Positions 25,163 to 33,698 are shown, counted from the stretch's first letter. The stretch is DNA of 64,000 nucleotides from Mycobacterium interjectum (GCA_002102225.1 LQPB01000090.1:248001-312000), one strand, 5' to 3'. A program made the numbers and translations. Notes: generated by a model from the letters alone, not told the origin.

Positions 25163-25825
25163 TCACCGCCGTTTCGGCGCCTTGGCGGGCTTTTGCGACC
25201 GTGGGTCCAGCCCCAGCTCGTCGGCGGGGGCGGTCAAGAACCGGTGCACGGCGGGCCCCACCAACCGCACCACGTCATCTACCCCGAGCGACGACAGGGG
25301 CGGCACCCGCATGACGTACCGCAGCATCGCGGTGCCGACGAGGTTGGTCGCGGCCAGCATCGCGCGCAGTCGCGCGTCGTCGCCACCGCCCAAAGCGCTG
25401 GACACCGCGGAGAGCAGATAGTCGTGCAGGAAAACCCGAAACGCGTCGTTGGCATCGCTGTTCGACGTCGCCGACTGCACCATCGAGGCCATGCTCGCGG
25501 CCGTATCGGGCTGCTCCCAGATGCCGAGGTACGCCCGCACGACGCGGCAGCCCAAGTCGTCGCCGGGCTGGGCGATCTCGGTCGTGAGCAGGTCGGCCGG
25601 CAGCACCAACGTCATCGACTCGCGAAACAACGCCGCCTTCGAGCCGAACAGATAGAGCACCATCGCCGGATCCACGCGCGCATCGTCGGCAATCGCTCGC
25701 AGCGTCGTCTTGTCATAGCCGCGCAGAGCGAACTGCCGCTTTGCCGCGCCGAGGACCGCGTCGCGCGACACCGGCTCGCCTTGGCGTCTGCCGCGCCGCT
25801 TGATCGTTTCCCCAGGTGGCGACAC
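25163..25825 (-). CDS. TetR-family regulator
   Basis: A 220-residue TetR regulator. The N-terminal HTH reads TLRAIADDARVDPAMVLYLFGSK, and the C-terminal domain is of the TetR_C type seen in many actinobacterial drug-response repressors. GTG at 25825. Its own upstream region holds the same palindrome as the O-methyltransferase promoter, so it likely represses itself and that gene although the two genes are convergent, not divergent. Confidence 0.88.
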   Translation of the reverse strand: MSPPGETIKRRGRRQGEPVSRDAVLGAAKRQFALRGYDKTTLRAIADDARVDPAMVLYLFGSKAALFRESMTLVLPADLLTTEIAQPGDDLGCRVVRAYLGIWEQPDTAASMASMVQSATSNSDANDAFRVFLHDYLLSAVSSALGGGDDARLRAMLAATNLVGTAMLRYVMRVPPLSSLGVDDVVRLVGPAVHRFLTAPADELGLDPRSQKPAKAPKRR

Positions 25826-25838
25826 GTGCGAACCCTAT

Positions 25839-25860
25839 CATTTCAACATTCATTGAAAAG
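25839..25860 (-). promoter_or_regulatory. TetR autoregulatory operator
   Basis: ATTTCAA (25840-25846) and TTGAAA (25853-25858) form an inverted repeat with the same core and spacing as the one at 23983-24004 (ATTTCAA, six bases, TTGAAA). It lies 14 bases upstream of the TetR GTG. Finding the same element before both genes of the pair is strong circumstantial evidence for one regulator. Confidence 0.75.
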
Positions 25861-25897
25861 GTAGCGCCGCGGATGGCCCGGGGCGCAGCGGCGAGCG

Positions 25898-26569
25898 CTA
25901 GAGGCCCGCCGCGCGGGTGACCCGAGCAAAGCGGCTCGCCGGCCCGCAGGCGTCGCGGACCACGACGATGTCGTCGACGACGTCGACGTCGGCCAGATGC
26001 TGCACCTCCACCACGTCAATCCCGTTGTCGCGCAGAGCCTTCAGCGTGAGCTCACCGGTGTCGGGCCGCGACATCGGCACGCCGCGCAGGCATTCGGCCA
26101 TCGCCGGCATTCCTACCCCGAGCGCCCACCAGCCGCCGTCGCGGGCCAAACCCAGGATCGCCGGCGCCTTCAGCAGCCGGCCCGCACAGTCGGCCAGCAG
26201 CTCGGCGGTGACCTGCGGGGTGTCCATCCCGATCTGCAGGATGGGAAGCACCCCGGAGCGCGAGCCCGAATCGGCGTGGGCGTTGGCGAGCCGGTCGGCA
26301 AAGTCGTTGCCGCGCTGCGGGATCACGGCAAACGACTCGAGCCGTTGCCGGAGCTCGGCGGCCCGGGCCGCGGCGTCCAGATCGCCGGTGAGCGCCACCA
26401 CCCGCGCCAACACCGGCGCGGCGGCCACCGCGTCCAGTGTGTCCAGCAGCGCGGCGGCGGCGATGTCCGCGGCCACGCGGTCCCCGACCGTCGCCGCGAG
26501 CCGCGTCTTGGCCCGGCCGGGCTCGGGCGCCTTGGCGACCACCAGCACGGTCACCGGCAGGGCGGTCAC
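25898..26569 (-). CDS. DUF2064 glycosyltransferase-like protein, Rv0540-like
   Basis: A 223-residue GT-A-fold protein. LVVAKAPEPGRAKTRLAATVG is the nucleotide-binding start of the DUF2064 family, and IGMDTPQVTAELL holds the Asp used for metal binding. It begins at GTG 26569, overlapping the previous gene's stop by four bases. Pairing with a GT2 enzyme suggests a cell-envelope glycan or lipid pathway; substrate unknown. Confidence 0.87.
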   Translation of the reverse strand: MTALPVTVLVVAKAPEPGRAKTRLAATVGDRVAADIAAAALLDTLDAVAAAPVLARVVALTGDLDAAARAAELRQRLESFAVIPQRGNDFADRLANAHADSGSRSGVLPILQIGMDTPQVTAELLADCAGRLLKAPAILGLARDGGWWALGVGMPAMAECLRGVPMSRPDTGELTLKALRDNGIDVVEVQHLADVDVVDDIVVVRDACGPASRFARVTRAAGL

Positions 26570-27222
26570 GAAATCACCTTCCAGAAGTCCAGGACCGCGG
26601 TGACACTGCCCCGCAGCGAGCCGCTCACCTTCGACTTGCCGCCCGTGCGCGGGCCGTAGCTGACGTCGAGCTCCACCACGCGCCAGCCGGCGGCCGCCGC
26701 CCGGACCAGCAGCTCCAACGGGTAGCCCGAACGCCGGTCGGCGACACCGAGATTCAGCAGCGCCTCCCGGCGAGCGACCCGCATCGGCGCGATGTCGTGC
26801 ACCGGCAGGCCGTGGCGGGTGCGCAGCCGCCAACTCATCGCGACGGTCCCGACCCGCGCGACCCACGGCCAGTGCAGGCCGGGCACCGGTCGGCGCCGGC
26901 CGATCACCAGGTCGGCGCCGGCGTCGAGCGCGTCCACCAGCCGGGGCAGGTCACCGGGGTCCATCGAGCCGTCGGCGTCGATGACCGCGACGATCGGGGT
27001 CCTCGCGGCGACGACGCCCGCGTGCACCGCCGAGCCATACCCCGGGCGCGGTTCGGCGACCACCTGGGCGCCGTGCCGGGCCGCCACCGCGGCGGTTTCG
27101 TCGGTGCTGTTGTTGTCGACCACCAGCGCCCGATAGCCGGCGGGGATCGCCGCCAGCACCCCCGGAAGCGACTCCGCTTCGTTGAGACAGGGCAGCACCA
27201 CCGTGACCGCGTCGTCGGGCAT
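26566..27222 (-). CDS. Family 2 glycosyltransferase, Rv0539-like
   Basis: A 218-residue GT2 enzyme of the dolichyl-phosphate mannose synthase type. It has VVLPCLNEAESL at the N-terminus, VDNNSTDETA, and the metal-binding DADGSMDP (DxD). No membrane anchor is present. It is coupled to the DUF2064 gene by a GTGA overlap. It probably transfers a sugar from a nucleotide donor to a polyprenyl phosphate; the exact sugar cannot be told. Confidence 0.88.
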   Translation of the reverse strand: MPDDAVTVVLPCLNEAESLPGVLAAIPAGYRALVVDNNSTDETAAVAARHGAQVVAEPRPGYGSAVHAGVVAARTPIVAVIDADGSMDPGDLPRLVDALDAGADLVIGRRRPVPGLHWPWVARVGTVAMSWRLRTRHGLPVHDIAPMRVARREALLNLGVADRRSGYPLELLVRAAAAGWRVVELDVSYGPRTGGKSKVSGSLRGSVTAVLDFWKVIS

Positions 27223-27235
27223 GCGCCGGCCGCGA

Positions 27236-28897
27236 TCAGTGATGGGTGGTGACCGGCGGCGGCTTCGGGGTCACCGGCTGCTGCGGGGTCACGGGTTTGG
27301 GGGCCACCGTCTGCGTGGGCTGCGGCTGCACCGGCTTCGGTGCGACGGTCGTCGGCGCGGCGGTCGTCACCTTCGGCGCGACGGTCGTCGGGACGGTGGT
27401 CGTCACCTTCGGGGCCTGCGTAGTCGTCGGCTGAGTCGTCGTCGTCGGCTGGGTGGTCGTGGTCGGCTGGGTCGTCGTCGTCGGCTGGGTCGTTGTCGTC
27501 GTCGGCTGGGTCGTTGTCGTCGTCGGTGGTGTCGTGGTGGTCGACGGCGTCCCCGTCGTAGTCGTCGTGGTCGTCACCGTGGTGGTGGTCGTCGTCGGCG
27601 TCGTGGTCGTGGGCCCATTCGGGTACGGGTAGTACGGGGGCCGCCAGCCCGGGTAGGGAACGATGACCGGAACCGGCATGGGCACACCGGGATCCGGGTT
27701 CGGCACGAAAGCCGGAACGGGCGCCGGCGCGCCACCACCGCCGGGCGATGCCAGCTGCGGTGGAATGTAGCCGTTGGCGTCCGGAACGACGCCGCCCTGG
27801 AACCCTGACCAGGGCGCGTCGGGCGGCGGCGGGGGCACCGGGGCCTGCTGCTGCGTCGGCAGCAGCGGCATGAATTTGCCCGGGGCCGCGTTTTGGTGCC
27901 CGATCACCGGCTGCGCACTCGCGGTCGGACGAACGGCGATGGCCACCGCGGCGGCCAGCGTCGCGAATCCGATGACCGCGAAGGCGATGACGGCGTTGCC
28001 GAGCACCAGGGACCGCCTGCTCAACGGCATCCGGCCGGTCACGCCCTCGTCGTCATCGAAGCCTTCGGCGTCGTCGTATTCGGGCCCGAACTCGTCCGCG
28101 CCGAGCGGCTCACCCTCGTCGGCCATCGAGTACGCCAGCTGCGGCTCCTCGGCGGGCGCCCCGGCGACGGGCGAAAAGGCGGTCTGGTCCCCGGGCAGCC
28201 CGGCCGCCGGGGCCATCGCGGTGGCATCCCCGGCCGCCGCCCCCGCCAGCGGCACGGCGGCCAGCGCCGCACCGCGCGCGAGCGCGAAGGTGGGATCCTC
28301 GGGAATCTCCACCCGCATGGTCGACGCGTCGCGCAGCTGATCGGCGACCCCGGCCAGGTTGGCGGACGCGCCGACGAGATAGAGCTCGGTCGGGGCGCCG
28401 GGCTGGTCGGTGAGCCGGGCCATCATCGTGTCCAGCGCCGCGGTGGCGTCCGGGCCCGACGCTCCCGCCAGGGGCTGCGTCGCCAGCATGGTCGGCGGCG
28501 CGTCCGGGTCGGCGTTCGCGTCCACCACCGACAGCGTCGCCGTCTCGTCGTCGACCACGAGCACACCGCCGGCGCGCCCCGCCGCGCGCATCAGCGCCGT
28601 CACCGCCTGCGACTCCGAGAGCACCGCGACGTTGGGGACGCCGGAGTCTTGCAGCGCCCGGCGCAGCTGGTCGGCTTTGGCGGCGTCGGGCCAGCACAAC
28701 CGGGTGGCCACCAGGCGGTGGTTCTCGTCGGCCAGCAGCCGACTCGTCCCGGCCACGGTCTGGGTCAGCGTCTCGACCGGGCGGTCGGCCAGGTCGACGA
28801 CGGATTGGTCGAGCACGTCCGAACCTTGCGCGCCCGACCCGACAAGCGCCAGGCGGGCAACGGGACCGGTGACCGCGACCCCCAAAACGACGTCCAT
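27236..28897 (-). CDS. Threonine/proline-rich single-pass membrane protein, Rv0538-like
   Basis: A 553-residue protein. Residues 1 to about 270 are a soluble domain (LYLVGASANLAGVADQL; VLVVDDETATLSVVDA) that resembles actin/Hsp70-like folds found in related mycobacterial proteins. One transmembrane helix lies near residues 295-320. The remainder is a Pro-rich then Thr-rich tail ending PPPVTTHH, predicted outside the membrane. The ATG at 28897 has AAGGAGAG upstream. Function unknown; the tail could be O-mannosylated, which is inference. Confidence 0.87.
   Translation of the reverse strand: MDVVLGVAVTGPVARLALVGSGAQGSDVLDQSVVDLADRPVETLTQTVAGTSRLLADENHRLVATRLCWPDAAKADQLRRALQDSGVPNVAVLSESQAVTALMRAAGRAGGVLVVDDETATLSVVDANADPDAPPTMLATQPLAGASGPDATAALDTMMARLTDQPGAPTELYLVGASANLAGVADQLRDASTMRVEIPEDPTFALARGAALAAVPLAGAAAGDATAMAPAAGLPGDQTAFSPVAGAPAEEPQLAYSMADEGEPLGADEFGPEYDDAEGFDDDEGVTGRMPLSRRSLVLGNAVIAFAVIGFATLAAAVAIAVRPTASAQPVIGHQNAAPGKFMPLLPTQQQAPVPPPPPDAPWSGFQGGVVPDANGYIPPQLASPGGGGAPAPVPAFVPNPDPGVPMPVPVIVPYPGWRPPYYPYPNGPTTTTPTTTTTTVTTTTTTTGTPSTTTTPPTTTTTQPTTTTTQPTTTTQPTTTTQPTTTTQPTTTQAPKVTTTVPTTVAPKVTTAAPTTVAPKPVQPQPTQTVAPKPVTPQQPVTPKPPPVTTHH
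27418..27612 (-). repeat. Thr-rich tandem repeat tract
   Basis: This part of the Rv0538-like gene encodes runs of four to eight threonines separated by QP, P or V (units such as TTTTQP). At DNA level it is a degenerate ACC/ACG/ACT repeat, read on the minus strand. Such tracts vary in length between strains by slippage and are frequent O-mannosylation sites in exported mycobacterial proteins. Confidence 0.8.
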
Positions 28898-29178
28898 CCA
28901 GGCTCTCCTTCGGCCGGCTACCCCACAACCAGCATGTCCCGGCATCATTACACTGCGATACCGTCGGCAGTAACAGTCATTCGGGCGAGACGTTCGCCTG
29001 TGAGCGCAGCGTAACCGGCTTGGCAAACCGCAAGGGTCACACGTTCTCAGCACTGCCGCGTCGTCCGAACGGAGATTATGTTTCCAAGTAAGCAACGAAG
29101 TCGGCGCGGCAGGGGGTTCCCCCGCCCCGCAAGCCACGTTGCGCCGCAAGTGACCGTCCTCGACCCCCGGGGGGAACC

Positions 29179-30849
29179 GTGAGTCAGACCGGCGACGACG
29201 CCCCTACCGGCCCCATCCGCGGGCAACTCGGGCCGCCGCCGACGGGCCGCCGCCCCGCCGCGGCCGGCGGCGTCCAGGCACCCACGCGGCGGCGGAACAT
29301 CGCCGGCGACCTGACCGCGGCCGCCTTGCTCGTCGTGGCGCCGCTGTTGCCGTGGAACCTGTACTTCGGGATGGGAATCCCGGGCAGCAGCAAGCCGCTG
29401 CTGGTGGTGCTGTTCGTCGTGACCCTGCTGGCCCTTCTTTCGATCGCCCTGGCCGGCTCCTGGAGGTCGTCGGGCGCCAAATTCAACGCCGCGCTGGCCG
29501 GCCGGCTGCGGCTGGCGCTCAACGCCCCCTACGCGCTGCTGGTCCTCGGTTTCGTCGCGTTCGACGTGTTCGAGACCGTCCGATTCGGCGGCACCGTGAA
29601 CGTCCCCGGCGGCGTCGGACCCGGGGCGTGGCTGGGCATCGCCGGCGCGGTGCTGAGCGCGCGACCGGTGGTCCGGGCGGCGGACGACGGGGGCGACAAC
29701 GGCAGGCCCGTCCGCGTCATCGGCTACGCGTCGATGGTGGGGGCGGCGCTCAGCTTCGGCTTCAACCTGTTCTGGCGGGTGCGCTACGCGCTGCAGAGCG
29801 CGGGCGGTTCGGATTTCGGCAAGCAGAACATCGCGGTCATCGCGACCGCGGTGGTGTACGGCGTGGTGGCGTTGATCGCCGTCGTGGTCGGGTCGCGGTG
29901 GCTGCTGCGCAGCACCAGGGCATCGCGGCTGGCGACGGTGGCGCTCGGTGTGTCGACACTGGTCGCCGGGATCCTGGTGTGGATCGTGCCGGCGGGCCGC
30001 GACATCGACGCGTTCCACGGCATCGCGCAGAACACCTCGACGGCGGGGGTCGGGTTCGAGGGCTACCTGGCGTGGGCGGCCGCCGCCGCGATTTTCGCGC
30101 CGCCCGCCCTGTTGGCCCGGCGTCATCCCTCGGCGACGGAGGAGAACGCGTGGCGCGCGGCGGCGCGAAATGGCTTGCTGCTCATCATCGTGTGGTGCCT
30201 GGGGTCGATGGTCATGCGGATCACCGACCTCGCCGTCGGCGTGGCCCTGAACTACCCCTTCTCGCGCTACGACAGCATGGTGCTCGCCGCCTTCGACCTG
30301 ACCACCGCCCTGCTGGCGGTGTGGCTGCGGATCAACCTCGGCAATGACGCGGTGTCCGCCCGGCTGATCTCCTCGCTGTGCGGGCTGGTCGCCACCCTGA
30401 GCATCACCCGCGTCGTCGTGGGGGTCGCGCTGGCGCCGCGCTTCGAGGAGTCGCCCAACGCGCCCGCGCCAAACCCGGTGTACGGCAACAACCTTGCCCA
30501 ACAGATCACCAGCACCTTCGACGTCGCGCTGTGCGTGCTGGCCCTGTGCATCCTGACCGCCGCGGTCATCAGCGGGCAGCTCGGCGCGCGCCGGGTGCGG
30601 CGCCGGCGGCGCCGCGCCACCCACGCGCGTGGCGGCTCGGCGGGCACCCACCCGGGCCCGGCCGCACCGACCACGCGCATCCCCGTGGGCCGCGCGGCCC
30701 CGCCGTCGGCGGCGGCGACGACGCGCATCCCGACCGGCGCGCCGCAACTGGCCGGGTCGCCGCGAATCTTCCGTGGCGACGACTCCGCGACGCGGCAGAT
30801 CCCGGTGCAGAAGCCGCGGATCTTCCGGCCGCCGAACGACCCGCGTTAA
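29179..30849 (+). CDS. Multi-pass membrane protein with repeated C-terminal tail, Rv0537c-like
   Basis: A 556-residue protein: a proline-rich cytoplasmic N-terminus of about 40 residues, around ten membrane helices, and a basic C-terminal tail. The tail repeats short units, TTRIPVG, TTRIPTG, TRQIPVQ and PRIFR twice. GTG at 29179 follows 281 non-coding bases shared with the divergent Rv0538-like gene; I see no clear regulatory site there. The stop codon shares TTAA with galE3. Function unknown. Confidence 0.85.
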   Translation: MSQTGDDAPTGPIRGQLGPPPTGRRPAAAGGVQAPTRRRNIAGDLTAAALLVVAPLLPWNLYFGMGIPGSSKPLLVVLFVVTLLALLSIALAGSWRSSGAKFNAALAGRLRLALNAPYALLVLGFVAFDVFETVRFGGTVNVPGGVGPGAWLGIAGAVLSARPVVRAADDGGDNGRPVRVIGYASMVGAALSFGFNLFWRVRYALQSAGGSDFGKQNIAVIATAVVYGVVALIAVVVGSRWLLRSTRASRLATVALGVSTLVAGILVWIVPAGRDIDAFHGIAQNTSTAGVGFEGYLAWAAAAAIFAPPALLARRHPSATEENAWRAAARNGLLLIIVWCLGSMVMRITDLAVGVALNYPFSRYDSMVLAAFDLTTALLAVWLRINLGNDAVSARLISSLCGLVATLSITRVVVGVALAPRFEESPNAPAPNPVYGNNLAQQITSTFDVALCVLALCILTAAVISGQLGARRVRRRRRRATHARGGSAGTHPGPAAPTTRIPVGRAAPPSAAATTRIPTGAPQLAGSPRIFRGDDSATRQIPVQKPRIFRPPNDPR

Positions 30850-31886
30850 CGCAAAGGCGCGTAAGCGAACTCGCGCAATCCCGCTAACGGTTCGACGGCC
30901 GCGCGGAAGCCCAGCACCTCGGCGGCGCGGGTGGGATCGGCCACGATGTGGCGCACGTCGCCGCTGCGGTATTGCCCGGTGACCACCGGGGACAGCGACC
31001 CGTCGCGGGCCTCGCACAGCGCGGTGGCGACCTCCAGGATCGAGATCGGCCGCCCGGAGCAGACATTGAACGCCGAAAAGCCGCCGGCGTCCGCGGACAC
31101 CGACGACACCGCGGTGAGGTTGGCGGCGGCCACGTCGTCGACGTGCACGAAATCGCGCATTTGGCCGCCGTCCTCGAAAACCCTTGGCGGCTCGCCCTTT
31201 TCCAGCGATGAGCGGAAGATCGCGGCCACGCCGGAATACGGGGTATCGCGCGGCATCCCGGGCCCGTAGACGTTGTGGTAGCGCAGCGCCACCACCGAGC
31301 CGCCGGTCGCCTCCGCCCACGCCAGGGCGTAGTGCTCCTGCGCGGTCTTGCTGGCCGCGTACAGGCTGCGCGGCCGCAGGGCGGCATCCTCGTCGACCAG
31401 CCGCCACGTCGTGTCGAGTCCGCAGACCGGACAGCGGTTTTCGAAGATCCCGGCGTCGAGGTCGGCGCGCCGCCGCGGCGGCGGGTCGACCAGCCCGTGC
31501 TCGGGGCAGGCGTACTGGCCCGGACCGTAGACCACCATCGACGACGCCAGCACCAAACGGCGCACCCCCGCGGCGAACATCCGCGCCAGCAACACCGTGG
31601 TCGCGAAGTCGTTGTGACCGCCGTAGGCCGGCGCGTCGGCGGCGTCGACGCCCGCGCCCACCATCGCCGCCTGGTGGCAGACCAGGTCCACGCCGTCCAA
31701 CAGCGGGGCCAGCGCGTCGCCGTCGCGGACATCCACCCGCCGGCATCCCTGGGGCAGCACCGCGTTCGGGCCGTGCGCGGCGGGCAGCAGGACGTCGACG
31801 GCGACCACGTCGTGACCGGCCGCCCGCAGCGCCGCGTCCACCCGCGACCCGATGAAGCCGGCCGCCCCGGTCAACAGCACCCTCAT
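30846..31886 (-). CDS. galE3: NAD-dependent sugar epimerase/dehydratase GalE3
   Basis: A 346-residue extended SDR. The NAD motif is LLTGAAGFIGS, the active site has YAASKTAQEHYAL (YxxxK) and LASSMVVYG. A CPEHGL / CPVCGL cysteine pair near residues 115-145 is an unusual insertion that could bind a metal. It overlaps the MTAP-type gene by ATGA. Probably acts on a UDP-sugar; the label epimerase is by family. Confidence 0.88.
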   Translation of the reverse strand: MRVLLTGAAGFIGSRVDAALRAAGHDVVAVDVLLPAAHGPNAVLPQGCRRVDVRDGDALAPLLDGVDLVCHQAAMVGAGVDAADAPAYGGHNDFATTVLLARMFAAGVRRLVLASSMVVYGPGQYACPEHGLVDPPPRRRADLDAGIFENRCPVCGLDTTWRLVDEDAALRPRSLYAASKTAQEHYALAWAEATGGSVVALRYHNVYGPGMPRDTPYSGVAAIFRSSLEKGEPPRVFEDGGQMRDFVHVDDVAAANLTAVSSVSADAGGFSAFNVCSGRPISILEVATALCEARDGSLSPVVTGQYRSGDVRHIVADPTRAAEVLGFRAAVEPLAGLREFAYAPLR

Positions 31887-32677
31887 GGCAATTCCACCGG
31901 CAGGGTGACGCCGGTGTGGGGCTGGCAGTGGGTGCAGGTGCGCTCGGCGGCGACGCGGTGAATCGCCGCGCGCACCAGCTCCTTGAAAAGCCCCATGTTT
32001 CGTTCGAACTGGGCGAACACGTCGACGGCCCTCACGCCCTCGCCAGCCGCGATCCCGGCGTCCAGATCCGTGACCAAAGCGATTGCCGCGTAGCAGATTT
32101 CGAGTTCGCGGGCCAGCACCGCCTCCGGGTAGCCGGTCATGTTGACCAGGCTGAACCCGGCCGAGGCGAACCACCGGCTTTCGGCCCGGGTGGAAAATCG
32201 CGGCCCCTGGATCACCACCATGGTGCCGCCGTCGACCACGTCGGGCAGGCCGGTGGCGGCCGCCCGCAGGGTCGGGCAGTACGGATCGGCGAAGTCGACG
32301 TGGACGGCACCCGAGTCGAAGTACGTGTCGGCGCGGCCGCTGGTGCGATCCACCAGCTGGTCGGGCACCACCACCGCGCCCGGGCCGTTGGCGGGGTCCA
32401 GGCTGCCGACCGCGCACGGGCCGAAGACCCGCCGCGCGCCGAGCTTGCGCAGCGCCCACATGTTCGCCCGGTACGGCACGGTGTGCGCCGAGAACTGGTG
32501 GGTCGCGCCGTGCCGGGGCAGAAAGGCGACCTCGTGGTCGCCGACGGCGCCCACCGTCACCGCCGCGCTGGGCGGCCCGTAGGGGGTGTCGACGTCGATG
32601 GTGCGGACGGACGATTCGAAGAACGTGTAGAAGCCGCTGCCGCCGATGACTCCGAGCATCCGCCCATTGTGGTGCAT
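31883..32677 (-). CDS. S-methyl-5'-thioadenosine phosphorylase (PNP/MTAP family)
   Basis: Cleaves methylthioadenosine with phosphate, salvaging adenine and methionine. The 264-residue product has IGGSGFY, PRHGATHQFSAH for phosphate and ribose contacts, VIQGPRFSTRAES, and NMTGYPEA. The ATG at 32677 (MHHNGRMLG) gives the length of Rv0535; ATG 32659 is the alternative. The gene is divergent from menA with just 16 bases between starts, so promoters must reach into coding sequence. It is often annotated pnp. Confidence 0.9.
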   Translation of the reverse strand: MHHNGRMLGVIGGSGFYTFFESSVRTIDVDTPYGPPSAAVTVGAVGDHEVAFLPRHGATHQFSAHTVPYRANMWALRKLGARRVFGPCAVGSLDPANGPGAVVVPDQLVDRTSGRADTYFDSGAVHVDFADPYCPTLRAAATGLPDVVDGGTMVVIQGPRFSTRAESRWFASAGFSLVNMTGYPEAVLARELEICYAAIALVTDLDAGIAAGEGVRAVDVFAQFERNMGLFKELVRAAIHRVAAERTCTHCQPHTGVTLPVELP

Positions 32678-32693
32678 AGGGCAGGATGCCCTG

Positions 32694-33566
32694 GTGGCCA
32701 GTTTCGCGCAGTGGGTCTCCGGCGCCCGGCCCCGGACGCTGCCCAACGCGGTGGCGCCGGTGGTGGCGGGCACGGGCGCCGCGGCGTGGCTGGGATCCGC
32801 GGTGTGGTGGAAGGCGCTGCTCGCGCTGGCCGTCGCGCTGGCGCTGATCGTCGGCGTCAACTACGCCAACGACTACTCCGACGGGATCCGCGGCACCGAC
32901 GACGACCGCGCCGGGCCGGTGCGGCTGGTGGGCTCGCGGCTGGCGACCCCGCGCTCGGTGCTGGCCGCGGCCGTCACCAGCCTGTCGGTGGGCGCGGCGG
33001 CGGGGCTGGCCCTGGCGCTGCTCAGCGCGCCCTGGCTGATCGCGGTCGGCGCGGCCTGCATCGCCGGGGCGTGGCTGTACACCGGCGGGTCAAAACCCTA
33101 CGGCTACGCGGGGTTTGGCGAGGTCGCGGTGTTCGTGTTCTTCGGCCTGGTCGCCGTGCTGGGCACCGAATACACCCAGGCGCTGCGGGTGGACTGGGTC
33201 GGGCTGGTGCTGGCGGTGTCGATCGGCGCGCTGTCGGCGTCGGTGCTGGTGGCCAACAACCTGCGCGACATCCCCACCGACGCGCAGTCCCGGAAGATGA
33301 CCCTGGCGGTGCGGCTGGGCGATGCCCGCACCCGGGTGCTCTACCAGGGGCTGCTGGCCACCGCCGGGCTGCTGACCCTGGCGCTCATGGCGGCGACCCC
33401 GTGGTGCGCCGTGGGACTGGTGGCCACCCCGCTGGCGCTGCGCGCGCTCGCCCCGGTGCGCTCCGGCCGCGGCGGGCGCGAACTGATTCCGGTGCTGCGG
33501 GACACCGGGCTGACGATGGTGGTGTGGGCCGTCGCGGTGGCGGCCGCGCTGGCGCTCGCGCACTGA
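32694..33566 (+). CDS. menA: 1,4-Dihydroxy-2-naphthoate polyprenyltransferase
   Basis: UbiA-family membrane prenyltransferase that attaches the isoprenoid tail to dihydroxynaphthoate. The 290-residue product has eight to nine helices and the two Asp-rich motifs NDYSDGIRGTDDD and NNLRDIPTD. The GTG at 32694 gives VASFAQWVSGARPRTLPNA, the conserved N-terminus. It is divergent from the MTAP-type gene and followed by a large hairpin rather than fabH. Confidence 0.95.
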   Translation: MASFAQWVSGARPRTLPNAVAPVVAGTGAAAWLGSAVWWKALLALAVALALIVGVNYANDYSDGIRGTDDDRAGPVRLVGSRLATPRSVLAAAVTSLSVGAAAGLALALLSAPWLIAVGAACIAGAWLYTGGSKPYGYAGFGEVAVFVFFGLVAVLGTEYTQALRVDWVGLVLAVSIGALSASVLVANNLRDIPTDAQSRKMTLAVRLGDARTRVLYQGLLATAGLLTLALMAATPWCAVGLVATPLALRALAPVRSGRGGRELIPVLRDTGLTMVVWAVAVAAALALAH

Positions 33567-33579
33567 GCCTTTCGTCAGG

Positions 33580-33683
33580 GCTTCGCGTGTGCGTTCAGGG
33601 TTTTGGGTGTGAACTGGCGGTCGGAGCGGGGCGATTTCCCCGCCCTGCGCGCACACTCAAAGCCCTGGACGCACACCCGAAGC
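33580..33683 (+). repeat. Long imperfect inverted repeat / hairpin after menA
   Basis: Arms 33580-33611 and 33652-33683 pair at 28 of 32 positions. Three of the four mismatches are T opposite G or G opposite T, so they become G-U pairs in RNA copied from the plus strand. Inside, GCGGGG (33626-33631) and CCCCGC (33638-33643) make a second short stem. It fills the gap between convergent genes and could be a terminator, a palindromic repeat family or a structured RNA. Confidence 0.7.
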
Positions 33684-33698
33684 GGCGCCGTTGCGAAG

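Noticed and set aside
27418..27612. Possible CRISPR or satellite array
   Set aside because: The repeats are short degenerate codon runs within an open frame, without constant repeat length or unique spacers.
27182..27808. Plus-strand Gly/Arg-rich open frame of 208 residues
   Set aside because: Composition comes from the antisense of the Thr/Pro repeats; not a PE_PGRS or RNA-binding protein.
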